From Deltaproteobacteria bacterium (lineage in GTDB: Bacteria > Desulfobacterota > Syntrophia > Syntrophales > JACQWR01), in contig JACQWR010000025.1 of NCBI GenBank assembly GCA_016209105.1, positions 1-41,313 of the forward strand: a DNA stretch of 41,313 nucleotides, read 5' to 3'. The position numbers and the translations under genes were made by a program. Numbering within the stretch: the first letter of the stretch is position 1; each line of letters opens with the position of its first letter. Below are positions 8,612-17,276 of the stretch, piece after piece. The notes under the pieces are model-generated. The model was not told where the DNA came from, did not search any database, and worked only from the letters and a program-made list of their open reading frames with translations.

Positions 8612-10893
8612 AGGTGCTGAACACGGTGGGGCAGAGGGTGCCCATGCATGATGCAGCCACCAAGGTCACGGGTCAGGCCCAGTTCACCGATGATCTGGCG
8701 CTCCCCGGGATGCTTTATGGGAAACTCGTTCGTTCCACCATACCCCACGGACGCATCGTGAGCATTGACGTGTCCCGGGCGAAGGCGTTGCCGGGCGTAA
8801 AGGGCGTAATCACGGGCAAGGATATCCCGGATCGTGTGTACGGAATCGTGCCCAAAGCCAAGGATGAACATGCGCTGGCCAGGGATAAAGTCCATTACAT
8901 CGGTGACGCGGTCGCCGCAGTGGTTGCCGTGGACAAAGAGATCGCTGAAGAAGCCGCACGGCTCGTCCATGTGGAGTATGAACCGATTCCGGCTGTCTTT
9001 GATCCGCTGGACGCCATCAAAGAGGGGGCTCCCCTCATCCACGACAATCTAAAAACGAATATCAGCGCCTCGATTCACAAAGAGTTTGGAGACGTGGAGA
9101 AGGGCTTTGCGGCCTCGGACTATGTCTTTGAAGACACCTTCTTCTCCCAGGCGGTGAACCACGCCCCCATCGAACCGCACGCGGCGCTGGCCGCCTATGA
9201 TCTCCAGAACGGGGACTTGACCATCTGGTCCTGTACGCAGATCCCCTATTTCCTCAAAAGAAACCTGGCAACGACCCTCCTCGTGCCGGAGAACAAGATC
9301 CGCGTGATCAAACCCAAGGTGGGGGGAGGTTTCGGCCAGAAGATAGACATGTATGCTAAGGACTTTTGCGCCTGCTGGTTTGCGAAAGAACTCGGCAGGC
9401 CGGTGAAGTTTCTCTATGAGCGGGAGGAAGTTTTTCAGAGCACCCGCCAACGCCACCCCATGTACCTTACGGTGAAGACCGGGGTAAACAAAGCGGGCAA
9501 AATACTGGCGCAGAAGATTACGGCTTATGCCGACGGCGGCGCCTACAACTCCACTGCGCCTCTCATGATCACCCTCTCGTGCTTCTTCATCATGATTCCC
9601 TACCGGATTGAGAACCTCATCTACGAGGGGTACCACGTCTACACCAACAAGCCCGTGGGCGGCGCAATGCGCGGTCATGGCATCCCCCAGGCCCGCTTTG
9701 CCATCGAGCGCCAGATAGACCTGATTGCCAAACGCATCGGTGTGGATGCAGCGGAGATGCGGGTGATAAACGCCATCCGGGCCGGCATGCCCCATCCCGC
9801 CGGTTTCATCATCAACACCTGCGGCTTCGCCGACAGCGTGACGGAAGCCGCCAAAGCGATCGGCTGGAAGGAAAAGCGCGGGAAGCTGCCGTTTGGCCGG
9901 GGCGTGGGTCTCGCGGGCGCCTCCTTTCCTTCGGGGGTGGCCAACATGGCACACCTGGCGTCGGGAGCCGTCGTCCAACTTTCCCGGGAGGGTCGCGTGA
10001 GCATCCTTTCCGGCGCGGCGGACATCGGCCAGGGCGCGGAAACCGTAATTTGCCAGATAGTGGCCGAGCAAATCGGCGTTCCTATGGAAGACGTCCATAT
10101 CACCGCCGCCGACACCGGCACCTGTCCCCTCGACGCAGGCACCTTCGGTTCGGGCGTGACCGTTCGGGCCGGGAACGCCGCCCTTCTTGCCGCCAACGAC
10201 GTGCGGGATCAACTCTTCTCGTTCGTTGCAGACCGGCTGAAGTGCAAACCCGATGACTTGATGACCGCGAACCGTCGGATATGGGTGAAAGGAAACCCGG
10301 ACGCGGGCATGAGCCTCTCCGATGCGCTCTTTGAGTACCAGTACTCCAACCGGCCCCTCCCCATCGTAGGCCGAGGCGGCTGGATTCCCCCGGCCGAGCA
10401 ACCCACTTCGCTCCTTACCAAGAACGGAAACTTCAGCCCCAACTACTCCTTCATGACCCAGGCGGCCGAGGTGGAAGTGGACTTGGAACTCGGAAAGGTG
10501 AAAGTGGTCAAGATGGTTACGGTCCATGACTGCGGCCAGCCCATCAACCCCATGCTCGTGGAGGGCCAATTGGAAGGCAGCATCATGGGAGGGATGGGAC
10601 AGGCGCTTTATGAAGACTCAACCTGCATCGAGGGCCAGCAGTACAACCCGTCGTTCCTCGACTATGGCTTTCCCACCGTGATGGAAATGCCGGAGATGGG
10701 GGCGCTTCACATTGATACGGACGACCCGGTGGGGCCCTTCGGTGCCAAGGAGGCCGGTGAGGGAACCCAACTCGCTCCGGCCCCAGCCATCGTCAATGCG
10801 ATTGCCGACGCCATCGGAGTGGAGTTTAACCGGCTGCCCGTCACGCCGCAGGTGGTGCTTGAAGCGCTGAAAAAGAACGCGGATAAGTCCTGA
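8608..10893 (+). CDS. hcrA: 4-hydroxybenzoyl-CoA reductase-type molybdopterin subunit (alpha)
   Basis: This 761-residue large subunit of the xanthine oxidase family binds molybdopterin cytosine dinucleotide. Visible motifs include PKVGGGFGQK, GGAMRGHG, DIGQGAETV and GPFGAKEAGEG near the C-terminus. The Glu in AGEG (about residue 718) sits where the family places its catalytic glutamate. The ATG overlaps the hcrC stop. With hcrB and hcrC it forms a beta-gamma-alpha operon, the M-S-L order of CO dehydrogenase genes. The hcrB cluster insertion argues for reductive dehydroxylation of an aryl-CoA rather than purine or CO oxidation. No Mo-cofactor chaperone gene is nearby. Confidence 0.85.
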   Translation: MKVLNTVGQRVPMHDAATKVTGQAQFTDDLALPGMLYGKLVRSTIPHGRIVSIDVSRAKALPGVKGVITGKDIPDRVYGIVPKAKDEHALARDKVHYIGDAVAAVVAVDKEIAEEAARLVHVEYEPIPAVFDPLDAIKEGAPLIHDNLKTNISASIHKEFGDVEKGFAASDYVFEDTFFSQAVNHAPIEPHAALAAYDLQNGDLTIWSCTQIPYFLKRNLATTLLVPENKIRVIKPKVGGGFGQKIDMYAKDFCACWFAKELGRPVKFLYEREEVFQSTRQRHPMYLTVKTGVNKAGKILAQKITAYADGGAYNSTAPLMITLSCFFIMIPYRIENLIYEGYHVYTNKPVGGAMRGHGIPQARFAIERQIDLIAKRIGVDAAEMRVINAIRAGMPHPAGFIINTCGFADSVTEAAKAIGWKEKRGKLPFGRGVGLAGASFPSGVANMAHLASGAVVQLSREGRVSILSGAADIGQGAETVICQIVAEQIGVPMEDVHITAADTGTCPLDAGTFGSGVTVRAGNAALLAANDVRDQLFSFVADRLKCKPDDLMTANRRIWVKGNPDAGMSLSDALFEYQYSNRPLPIVGRGGWIPPAEQPTSLLTKNGNFSPNYSFMTQAAEVEVDLELGKVKVVKMVTVHDCGQPINPMLVEGQLEGSIMGGMGQALYEDSTCIEGQQYNPSFLDYGFPTVMEMPEMGALHIDTDDPVGPFGAKEAGEGTQLAPAPAIVNAIADAIGVEFNRLPVTPQVVLEALKKNADKS

Positions 10894-10939
10894 ACGGGGG
10901 CGCCCCCGCAAGCCCCGCTCTCTGAGCGGGGAGATTCAC
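10891..10939 (+). repeat. Hairpin repeat family 2, copy 4
   Basis: The copy begins with the TGA stop codon of hcrA, as copy 2 begins with a stop codon. It contains the palindrome GGGGGCGCCCCC (10896-10907) and a CCCCGCTC/GAGCGGGG hairpin (10913-10931), then AGATTCAC. Confidence 0.6.
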
Positions 10940-10988
10940 TTCAGGGCTTTGGTACCCTACGGTTAAGGAAATTTCATTCCATAGCGCA

Positions 10989-11032
10989 AAAATGCGCCTT
11001 CGCCGGTTCTTTCGCTGGCGAAGGCGCATTTT
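10989..11032. terminator. Strong bidirectional terminator hairpin
   Basis: A perfect 16-bp stem (10989-11004 with 11017-11032) closes a 12-nt loop. The stem ends in AAAA on the left and TTTT on the right, followed by TTGTTTTT, so it can work in both directions. It lies between the convergent hcrA and enoyl-CoA hydratase genes. Confidence 0.9.
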
Positions 11033-11125
11033 GTTTTTCCACTCTGCTTTGCCGGTGCTGTCCTTCGCGGATGAGCACAAGACAGCAGCATTTTTGGCGG
11101 GTGCAAGGTGTGAAAAAAGAACCGC

Positions 11126-11893
11126 TTATTTGTTCTTCCACACGGGGCGGCGTTTCTCGAAGTAACTCGCCATGCCTTCCTGGGTGTCTTCCGTTTTCAT
11201 GAGTGTCTTAAGGAAGAGGTCGCTCACCTGCTGGACGGCCTTATCGAAGGGCAACCCGAGGCACTGTTTTACGGCGCGCTTGTTGAGCCGGATAATGAGC
11301 GGGCTGTTGGCCGTAATCTCACCGATGAATTTGTCCAGTTCTTCCTTAAAGGTTTCGTCGTCAACCACTGTCGAAACAAAGCCCATGTGCCGGGCCTCCT
11401 TGGCCGAGTATCTTTTCCCCGTGGTGCAGACTTCGACGGTCTTCGCCGGACCGACAAGCTGAGGCAGGCGGATTGCCGCATAAGGGGGGAAGAAGCCGAG
11501 CTTGATCTCGGGCTGGCCGAAGGAGGCGCCTTTTGCCGCGACGATGCTGTCGCAGGCGATGGCCACTTCCATGCCGCCGCCCAGACAGGCGCCGTGCACA
11601 GCTGCGATGGTGGGCAGCTCGAATTCATCCATGCTTTTCAGGAGGCGATTGAAGGTAGCGATCATCTCGTCAACCAGCTCCGGCTTGTGATCCTCCACGT
11701 CAACACCGGCGCACCAGCTCCGCCCTTCCGCAAGGAACACGACGCATTTGAGTTCCTTATCGCCCGCCAGTTCCCCGAGCACGGAGATGATCTCCTTCAT
11801 CATTTCGATGCTGAGCATGTTGTATTTGGGACGGTTAAAGGTGATGCGGGCCACGCCGGCATCCTTCGCCACGATTATATGCTTCAGTGCCAT
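11126..11893 (-). CDS. Enoyl-CoA hydratase/isomerase family protein, possibly dienoyl-CoA hydratase
   Basis: This 255-residue crotonase-fold enzyme has both catalytic glutamates of hydratases: Glu109 in GGGMEVA and Glu129 in FGQPEIKLG. The oxyanion-hole segment is WCAGVDVEDHKP. The hydratase that adds water to cyclohexa-1,5-diene-carbonyl-CoA in benzoyl-CoA degradation is of this size and type. Next to hcrBCA that is an attractive role, but the sequence alone does not prove it. It is the last gene of the minus-strand operon. An alternative is a general beta-oxidation hydratase. Confidence 0.8.
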   Translation of the reverse strand: MALKHIIVAKDAGVARITFNRPKYNMLSIEMMKEIISVLGELAGDKELKCVVFLAEGRSWCAGVDVEDHKPELVDEMIATFNRLLKSMDEFELPTIAAVHGACLGGGMEVAIACDSIVAAKGASFGQPEIKLGFFPPYAAIRLPQLVGPAKTVEVCTTGKRYSAKEARHMGFVSTVVDDETFKEELDKFIGEITANSPLIIRLNKRAVKQCLGLPFDKAVQQVSDLFLKTLMKTEDTQEGMASYFEKRRPVWKNK

Positions 11894-11988
11894 TCGTCTT
11901 TCCCCCTGCTATTTGGAAAGATCGGAGACCGACTTCAATCCGGCCTCCGATCAGTTGATTGCTTTTCTTCCGGTACGATACGTCTTAT

Positions 11989-12426
11989 CTATGCCTTTAC
12001 GAAGACATAGTTCAACTGCCCGTTCGGCAGCTTGTTGGCCACGGTCTTCAACTCCATTCCGACCTTCACCTCATTTTCCGGCAGGTCCTTGGCTAATCTT
12101 CCGAAGACCTTGTATGTCCCGTAGTCGAGTAGCGCGATGGAATAGGGAAGATCTTCCCCGAATCCCACGGGCGCATATTCCAACTTGCTGTACGTGACGA
12201 GCTTGCCCTTGCCGGCAACATCGAACCACTCCACATTGCTGGACAGGCACTTGCAGCAGTCCGCCCGGGGCGGAAAGTAAACCGCTCCACAGTCCTTGCA
12301 GCGGGTGCCCGATATCTTGCCCTGTTCCAGGTTGGTGATAAAATCGTTGGTCTTTGTTAAGGACGTAAAGCTTACCGTCCCGAATTTCTTAAAACGATCG
12401 TCAACTTCCTTTTTCTTCTCACTCAT
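11989..12426 (-). CDS. DUF35 OB-fold protein with zinc ribbon, thiolase partner
   Basis: This 145-residue protein has a zinc ribbon (CKDCG then CCKC, about residues 43-59) followed by an OB-fold domain. Such proteins form complexes with thiolase-like enzymes; BbsA, the partner of the thiolase BbsB in anaerobic toluene degradation, is of this type. The gene starts 3 bp after the thiolase stop, so the two are almost certainly co-translated. It probably guides the acyl-CoA to the thiolase and is not itself catalytic. Confidence 0.85.
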   Translation of the reverse strand: MSEKKKEVDDRFKKFGTVSFTSLTKTNDFITNLEQGKISGTRCKDCGAVYFPPRADCCKCLSSNVEWFDVAGKGKLVTYSKLEYAPVGFGEDLPYSIALLDYGTYKVFGRLAKDLPENEVKVGMELKTVANKLPNGQLNYVFVKA

Positions 12427-12429
12427 TTC

Positions 12430-13596
12430 TTACCTCCCTAAAATCGTGACGTTGCCGTAGAGACCGACGCCACCGATGTTGTGTACGAGACCGATCTTCG
12501 GGTCCTTGACCTGCATAGGTCCCGCCTCGCCTCTCAGCTGAAGAACGATGGTTCTGATCTGGGATCCGCCGGTTGCGCCGATGGGATGACCCTTGGAGAG
12601 GAGGCCGCCGTCTACGTTCACAGGGATGCTGCCTTCTTTGTAGGTTTCCTTGCCCCTGATGAGGTCCCTGCCCTCGCCCGGCTTGGCAAAACCCAGGGCT
12701 TCGTAGGCCATCATTTCCGCGATGGTGAAGCAATCGTGAACCTCGGCCACGTCAATGTCTTTCGCGGTGACGCCCGCCATCTTGTAGGCTTGGTCCGCCG
12801 ACTCTTTCGCGACGGTAAGGCCTGAGAGGATATCCCTGCCCGCCATGTTCACGCTCGTTGATGCGGACCCGATGCCCAGGATCCAAATGGGCTTTTTGCT
12901 GAATGCCTTTGCCTTTTCCTCGTTGACAACGATGACGCAGGATGAGCCGTCGGCGTTCGCGCAGCAGTCGCCCACCCTGAGCGGGCTGGAGACAGGTCCG
13001 CCCATGGGGCTTTGGGGCGTTGCGAACATGTCGAGGGTAACGGGTTTGCGGTAAACGGCTTTTTCATTGATCTGGCCGTAGGTGGCCGCCTTGACCCGGA
13101 TGAGGGCCAGGTCTTCCGAGGTGGTGCCGTATTTTGCCATGTGCGCCTGAGCGTGCATGGCGTAGTAGGCGGGCATCATGGTGCCGAAGGGGCTTTCCCA
13201 CTGGATGTCCGCGCCGCGGCCCATCCGTTCCTGAGATTCGGCGGAGCTTATCTCGGACATCTTCTGGAAGCCGATGACGGCCACGGAATCATGCAGGCCC
13301 GATGCGACCAGCGAGTAGGCAAGCTTCAGGCCCGTGCTGCTTGAGGAACATAAGGTTTCAACGTAAAAGGTGGGCTGCGGGTTCAAACCCAGGTATTCGG
13401 CAAGAACGCCCGCGGGCGACCGCTGCTTGTCATATTCCGGTGCGGAACAGACGACGGATGCGCCGATGTCGCTTGCTTTCATGGTTGAGTCTTTCAGGGC
13501 CTCGCGAAAACCTTCGAAGGCCAACTCTCTGATGGAACCCGGATAGCTCCGGACGAAGGTACTCTGCCCAACGCCAATAATTGCTACTTTTCCCAT
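12430..13596 (-). CDS. Thiolase (SCP2/acetyl-CoA acetyltransferase type)
   Basis: This 388-residue thiolase cleaves or forms 3-ketoacyl-CoA. The nucleophile Cys83 sits in VETLCSSSSTG. The conserved histidines are in EVHDCFTIAE and in SKGHPIGATG. It belongs to the branch that needs a DUF35 partner, encoded immediately downstream. The order SDR, thiolase, DUF35, hydratase resembles a beta-oxidation module for a CoA-bound aromatic or alicyclic acid, such as bbs or benzoyl-CoA lower-pathway genes. The true substrate is not visible from sequence. Confidence 0.85.
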   Translation of the reverse strand: MGKVAIIGVGQSTFVRSYPGSIRELAFEGFREALKDSTMKASDIGASVVCSAPEYDKQRSPAGVLAEYLGLNPQPTFYVETLCSSSSTGLKLAYSLVASGLHDSVAVIGFQKMSEISSAESQERMGRGADIQWESPFGTMMPAYYAMHAQAHMAKYGTTSEDLALIRVKAATYGQINEKAVYRKPVTLDMFATPQSPMGGPVSSPLRVGDCCANADGSSCVIVVNEEKAKAFSKKPIWILGIGSASTSVNMAGRDILSGLTVAKESADQAYKMAGVTAKDIDVAEVHDCFTIAEMMAYEALGFAKPGEGRDLIRGKETYKEGSIPVNVDGGLLSKGHPIGATGGSQIRTIVLQLRGEAGPMQVKDPKIGLVHNIGGVGLYGNVTILGR

Positions 13597-13732
13597 AGGT
13601 ATTCTCCTCGTAACATCAAATAGATTTATCTGGTCAGTGCTGCTGAATCCCTAACGCTGCCAACCGGCACTGCATCCGGTCCCCGATGCGTCCCGCCATG
13701 CAGCCGGTGGCGTTTTTTCTCCGTTCAATAGT

Positions 13733-14482
13733 TTAGATGTACTGGCCGCCGTCCACCTTGACCACTTCGCCGGTAATATGTTTTGACTTGTCCGAGGCGA
13801 AGAAGGCGATTACCGTGGCCACGTCCTCCGGAAGGCCAACGCGCTTCAGCGCCATCTCATTCATGGCCAAATCGACGATCTTATTACGGGCGTCGGATCC
13901 GGTAAGCATGGGGGTCTCGATCAGGCCGGGTGCGATGGCATTCACGTTGACATTGAACGGTCCCAGTTCCTTGGCCACTGCCTTGGTGTAACCGATGATG
14001 CCGGCCTTCGCGGCGGAATAGTTCGACTGGCCGAACTTGCCGCGCAGACCGTTGATGGAGGTGATGTTAATGATCTTCCCGTACTTCTGTTCCTTGAAGA
14101 GCGGAGCCACCTGACGCGTGAAATTGAAGTAACCCTTCAGGTTGACCTCGATCACGCGATCCCACTGCTCTTCGGTCATTTTCCAGGAAACGCCGTCCCA
14201 GTTCATGCCGGCGTTGTTGACCATGATGTCTATCCTGCCGAACGCCGCAAGCGTGTCCTTGACCACGCGCTCCGCATCGGCGAAAACGGCGATGTCGCAT
14301 TTAAGCGCAATGGCTTTTCGTCCCATCGCCTTTATTTCGTCAACGATTTTCTTTGCTTCGTCTTCATGTTTGCGGTACAGCACGCAGACATTCGCGCCCT
14401 CGCGGGCAAATTCAAGAGAGGTGGCAGTCCCGATGCCCTGTGAACCGCCGGTAATTATGGCGTTTCTACCTTCTAATATCAT
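13733..14482 (-). CDS. Short-chain dehydrogenase/reductase (3-hydroxyacyl-CoA type)
   Basis: This 249-residue SDR has the cofactor motif TGGSQGIG (11-18), NNAG at 89-92, and a catalytic set N114, S142, Y155 and K159. It resembles FabG and acetoacetyl-CoA reductase enzymes. It is the first gene of the minus-strand operon, with an AGGAGG-like site just before the start. It may oxidise a 3-hydroxyacyl-CoA before thiolytic cleavage. Cofactor preference cannot be settled by eye. Confidence 0.85.
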   Translation of the reverse strand: MILEGRNAIITGGSQGIGTATSLEFAREGANVCVLYRKHEDEAKKIVDEIKAMGRKAIALKCDIAVFADAERVVKDTLAAFGRIDIMVNNAGMNWDGVSWKMTEEQWDRVIEVNLKGYFNFTRQVAPLFKEQKYGKIINITSINGLRGKFGQSNYSAAKAGIIGYTKAVAKELGPFNVNVNAIAPGLIETPMLTGSDARNKIVDLAMNEMALKRVGLPEDVATVIAFFASDKSKHITGEVVKVDGGQYI

Positions 14483-14659
14483 ATAATCCTCCTGTTATTG
14501 TTTTGTGGCCGGAGTTCTTTCTGAAGGTGGTACCAAAAGAGTTTTACTCGGCTTGTTAATAATGATTGCTGCCAATGATCGTTGCTGGGGGAGAAAGGCT
14601 GCCGGCTATGCGAACGCCGTGCGGGAAAAACCGAAATCAGCCCTACTTTCCCACAGTTT

Positions 14660-14687
14660 TCTACACTGAAGCCCGTTGTTTTGTCAA
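14660..14687 (-). promoter_or_regulatory. Possible promoter of the SDR-thiolase operon
   Basis: On the minus strand a perfect TTGACA (14687-14682) is followed, 16 nt later, by TGTAGA (14665-14660). The -35 is good and the -10 weak. It lies about 180 bp before the SDR start in a gap without genes. Confidence 0.3.
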
Positions 14688-14747
14688 CAGAAATGTTGGG
14701 CTTTTCTTTGGAAGCCTGTGGAAAATTATGGACCCTTTAAAGAAACG

Positions 14748-15782
14748 TCACCGTAACGCATGGTTCCCTATCCTCCAGTAGATCTCCCGGTAGCTCTCCT
14801 TTTCCGCAGCGAACGTAAAAGGTGGGGCAGTCACAACCTGACGAGCCTTTTTTCTTATTTCAACAAGTTTGTCCCAATGAGTCAGCGCATAGATGCTTTT
14901 CGTATAGAGGTCGCCGCGGCTGTGGAACAGGAGCGCCGTCTTATCCGTAAGCAGGGAGGCGTTCCCGGGGATATCTTTGCCGATGACGATTGTGCGGCAG
15001 TTCATGGCTTCCATGACGGCGTTGGATTCCGATTCGGAGGAGGACGTGTTTAGCAGAAAGTCGGCTGCGTGAAAAAGACTGCGGATATGTTCGCGGGGGA
15101 GTTCCCCCAAGTAGGTTATCCATTTTTTATGACCGATCAGCGCCTCTACTTTCCGAAACTCTTTCCATTCCAGGATGGAGCCGGCGATCAGCACGTGAAG
15201 GTTCGGGATGGTCTTTCTGATTTTTTCCAACGTCTCGATAGCATAGCAGGGGTTCTTGATTTTCCTTATTGAGCCGAGGAGCAGAAAAACAGCGGTGTCG
15301 TGGGCAATGTTCAGCAGCTTCCGGTACTCTCGTTTCTTCTGCCGCGGGAAAAAAACGGCCTGATGGATGACTGCTATCTTGGCAGCCGGAACGGCGTGTT
15401 TGAGCAAAATTGCACGTGCCTGTTCGTTGAAGACGGTGACACAATCAGATTCGGAAAAGACATTCAAGATGATCTCCCTTTTCCGGCGGTCGCGTAGATC
15501 AACGTTGACATCCGTGCCCGTTACCGTGGTTATCATAGGAATGCCGAGCATTTCTTTTATCTTCAGGCCGACCCTTCCGGATTTCCAGGCATGGAAATTA
15601 TGAACCACGTCCGGCGCAAAATTCTGCGCGCAATCGAGCAGGGACTTTCTTGAGAGTGATGATACATCAATGATTTTACTGGTGATTTTTACCTTGGTCA
15701 GCTGACGGGAAATACGATGAACCGTCACGGCATTGCCGGTCGCTTTTGGGAAAAAGGTGGGTGTCAGCAGAAGAGATTTCAT
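14748..15782 (-). CDS. GT4-family glycosyltransferase
   Basis: This 344-residue protein has the two Rossmann halves of GT-B glycosyltransferases. The N-terminal half includes TPTFFPKATGNAVTVHR and PDVVHNFHAWKSG. The C-terminal half includes LLLGSIRKIKNP and the ESESNAVMEAM segment, which matches the EX7E nucleotide-sugar-binding motif. It probably transfers a sugar from a nucleotide donor to an envelope glycan or lipid. It stands alone, with no other polysaccharide genes nearby, so its acceptor is unknown. Confidence 0.8.
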   Translation of the reverse strand: MKSLLLTPTFFPKATGNAVTVHRISRQLTKVKITSKIIDVSSLSRKSLLDCAQNFAPDVVHNFHAWKSGRVGLKIKEMLGIPMITTVTGTDVNVDLRDRRKREIILNVFSESDCVTVFNEQARAILLKHAVPAAKIAVIHQAVFFPRQKKREYRKLLNIAHDTAVFLLLGSIRKIKNPCYAIETLEKIRKTIPNLHVLIAGSILEWKEFRKVEALIGHKKWITYLGELPREHIRSLFHAADFLLNTSSSESESNAVMEAMNCRTIVIGKDIPGNASLLTDKTALLFHSRGDLYTKSIYALTHWDKLVEIRKKARQVVTAPPFTFAAEKESYREIYWRIGNHALR

Positions 15783-15905
15783 CTCGGCCTCCGTGCGGGA
15801 GGCTGGCCTATGTGAACGGTCAGGGTTTTCCTTTGTGGATATTGTTGCGGTACCATACGGTCATAGTATAGCATTACGGTGCAGAAATGCACGATAAACG
15901 AGCAT

Positions 15906-15991
15906 GAATTCGGCAGCGAGCGCATGAGGAACGATTCTGTTTCTGAGGAATCGAAGGTTCTCCGCAGCTTGCCCAGGAAGAGCTTCAACCC
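15906..15991 (+). repeat. Dispersed repeat family 1, copy 2
   Basis: It begins GAATTCGGCAGCGAGCGCAT and ends near AGAGCTTCAACC. The second half (AATCGAAGGTTCTCCGCAGC and onward) closely matches 21889-21930, so this and the copy at 21811 share both ends. It ends about 70 bp before the flavin reductase gene. Confidence 0.65.
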
Positions 15992-16060
15992 ACACCAATT
16001 GACATCACCGCTTCGACTGCTTATCTTTAATCAATAAACTTATCAGAAGGAGGGATAACC

Positions 16061-16540
16061 ATGACAAAAGTAAAGATTCCATCACACTTGCTTACTTGTC
16101 CGGTAGTCTTTATCTCTACATCGTACGGTGAAAAGCGTGACATCATGACCGCCACGGCCATGTTCATCTCGGAAAAAGAACCCTTGCTTGCCGTGAGCGT
16201 CGCCAAGGACCACCTTACTGCCGACCTCATCCAGGAGTCGGGGGCCTTCACCGTCGTGGTCGCATCCGAAGACCAGAGGGATTTATACAAAAAACTGGGC
16301 AGTCTCCGGGGAGAAGAGGTGGACAAATTTGCCAAGCTCTCCATACAGACGCTTCCCGGCCGGGCCGGCAAAGCGCCGGTTCCCGAGGGGGCGGCAGGCT
16401 GGTTTGATTGCGAGGTCTCCAGCCGGCACTGGGTGGATGGCTACACGGTGGTCATCGGACGGGTGGTCGGCTATGAGGACAGGGAGAAACAGCCGTTGGT
16501 TTGGCAGAAAGACTCCCTCTTTACCTTAAAAGAATTCTGA
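16061..16540 (+). CDS. Flavin reductase-like FMN-binding protein
   Basis: This 159-residue protein has the flavin reductase split-barrel pattern: CPVVFISTSYGEKRDIMTA near the N-terminus and FTVVVASEDQRD in the middle. Family members bind FMN and either reduce flavin with NAD(P)H or act as FMN-binding electron carriers. An AGGAGG site lies 8 nt before the ATG. It is a single gene, convergent with the thioesterase. A role in local redox metabolism is likely but its partner is not identifiable. Confidence 0.8.
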   Translation: MTKVKIPSHLLTCPVVFISTSYGEKRDIMTATAMFISEKEPLLAVSVAKDHLTADLIQESGAFTVVVASEDQRDLYKKLGSLRGEEVDKFAKLSIQTLPGRAGKAPVPEGAAGWFDCEVSSRHWVDGYTVVIGRVVGYEDREKQPLVWQKDSLFTLKEF

Positions 16541-16580
16541 GAGATCCGGCTCGGTGTTATTGCCGTGCTTGCCGTGCTTT

Positions 16581-16630
16581 GGCGGGGGCTTCCCTCCGCA
16601 CCTTTCCCGATGCGGAGGGAAGCCCCCGCC
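16581..16630. terminator. Perfect 20-bp inverted repeat between convergent genes
   Basis: Positions 16581-16600 are the exact reverse complement of 16611-16630, with a 10-base spacer. The stem is very GC-rich (GGCGGGGGCTTCCC at its left end). It lies between the convergent flavin reductase and thioesterase stops, where a shared terminator is expected. No T-run follows on either side, so it may act as a transcript-end stabiliser. Confidence 0.6.
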
Positions 16631-16645
16631 ACGTGCATCGATGCC

Positions 16646-17071
16646 CTACCCTTCCTGCGCTTTTTTTAGCATGGCGTGGATGTCGTCGGGGATGCTGATG
16701 GCGCGTAGGTTAACCGGGTCGGAAACATCCAAGCAGATGCGGTGTTCGAATCCTTCCGCCAGGAGGGTAGCATCGGGGAGGCTCTGCAGGCTGTGCTTTA
16801 AGGTGATCGTCTTTTCCCCCAGCTTGTCGATGCCTGTGGTGATGCGGATCTGCTGATGGTATCTCGCCGGCTTGATGTAGCGGCACGATGTTTCAACCAG
16901 ACCGAAGAGGATTTTTCTTTCCGACCAGAGTGTTCCCAGGGAGAGCCCTATCGTTTCGAAAAAAAGATGTCCGCTGTTGTCGAACCACACGTAATAGCGG
17001 GGATAGAAGACGATGCCGAGGGAATCGAGATCTCCCCACATTATTTTGCGTTCCACGATATTTTGTATCAT
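16646..17071 (-). CDS. 4HBT-family acyl-CoA thioesterase
   Basis: This 141-residue hot-dog-fold protein contains GDLDSLGIVFYPRYYVWFD near residues 13-29. The Asp in DSLGIVFYPRYY is where 4-hydroxybenzoyl-CoA thioesterases place their catalytic residue. It hydrolyses acyl- or aroyl-CoA. Next to aryl-CoA genes it could release CoA from stalled aromatic thioesters, or belong to general metabolism. It is a single gene on the minus strand. Confidence 0.8.
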   Translation of the reverse strand: MIQNIVERKIMWGDLDSLGIVFYPRYYVWFDNSGHLFFETIGLSLGTLWSERKILFGLVETSCRYIKPARYHQQIRITTGIDKLGEKTITLKHSLQSLPDATLLAEGFEHRICLDVSDPVNLRAISIPDDIHAMLKKAQEG

Positions 17072-17276
17072 GTGTCCCTGATCTTTCCTTTCCCTATGGC
17101 CCCGTGTTCCTCTTGGGAAAAGCGGTATGAAATCATAGGTAACGGGCGGATGTTTGTCAAGCCCGCATTCAGGCGCGCGGGACCGGAGGCGGATTCTGCC
17201 GCCGGAAGCTTGGTATGACGGCGCGGAACGTGGAGGAGTTGCGGGTAGGATTTGATTGCGTTAGGGAGAAAAAAAG

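Noticed and set aside
9049..10569. Long antisense reading frame (506 codons) opposite hcrA
   Set aside because: Composition is typical of a shadow frame (His-, Gly- and Arg-rich), there is no family match, and the sense strand has clear conserved motifs.
15779..15988. 69-codon minus-strand reading frame upstream of the glycosyltransferase
   Set aside because: It runs through a family 1 repeat copy, has no ribosome site and no similarity I recognise.
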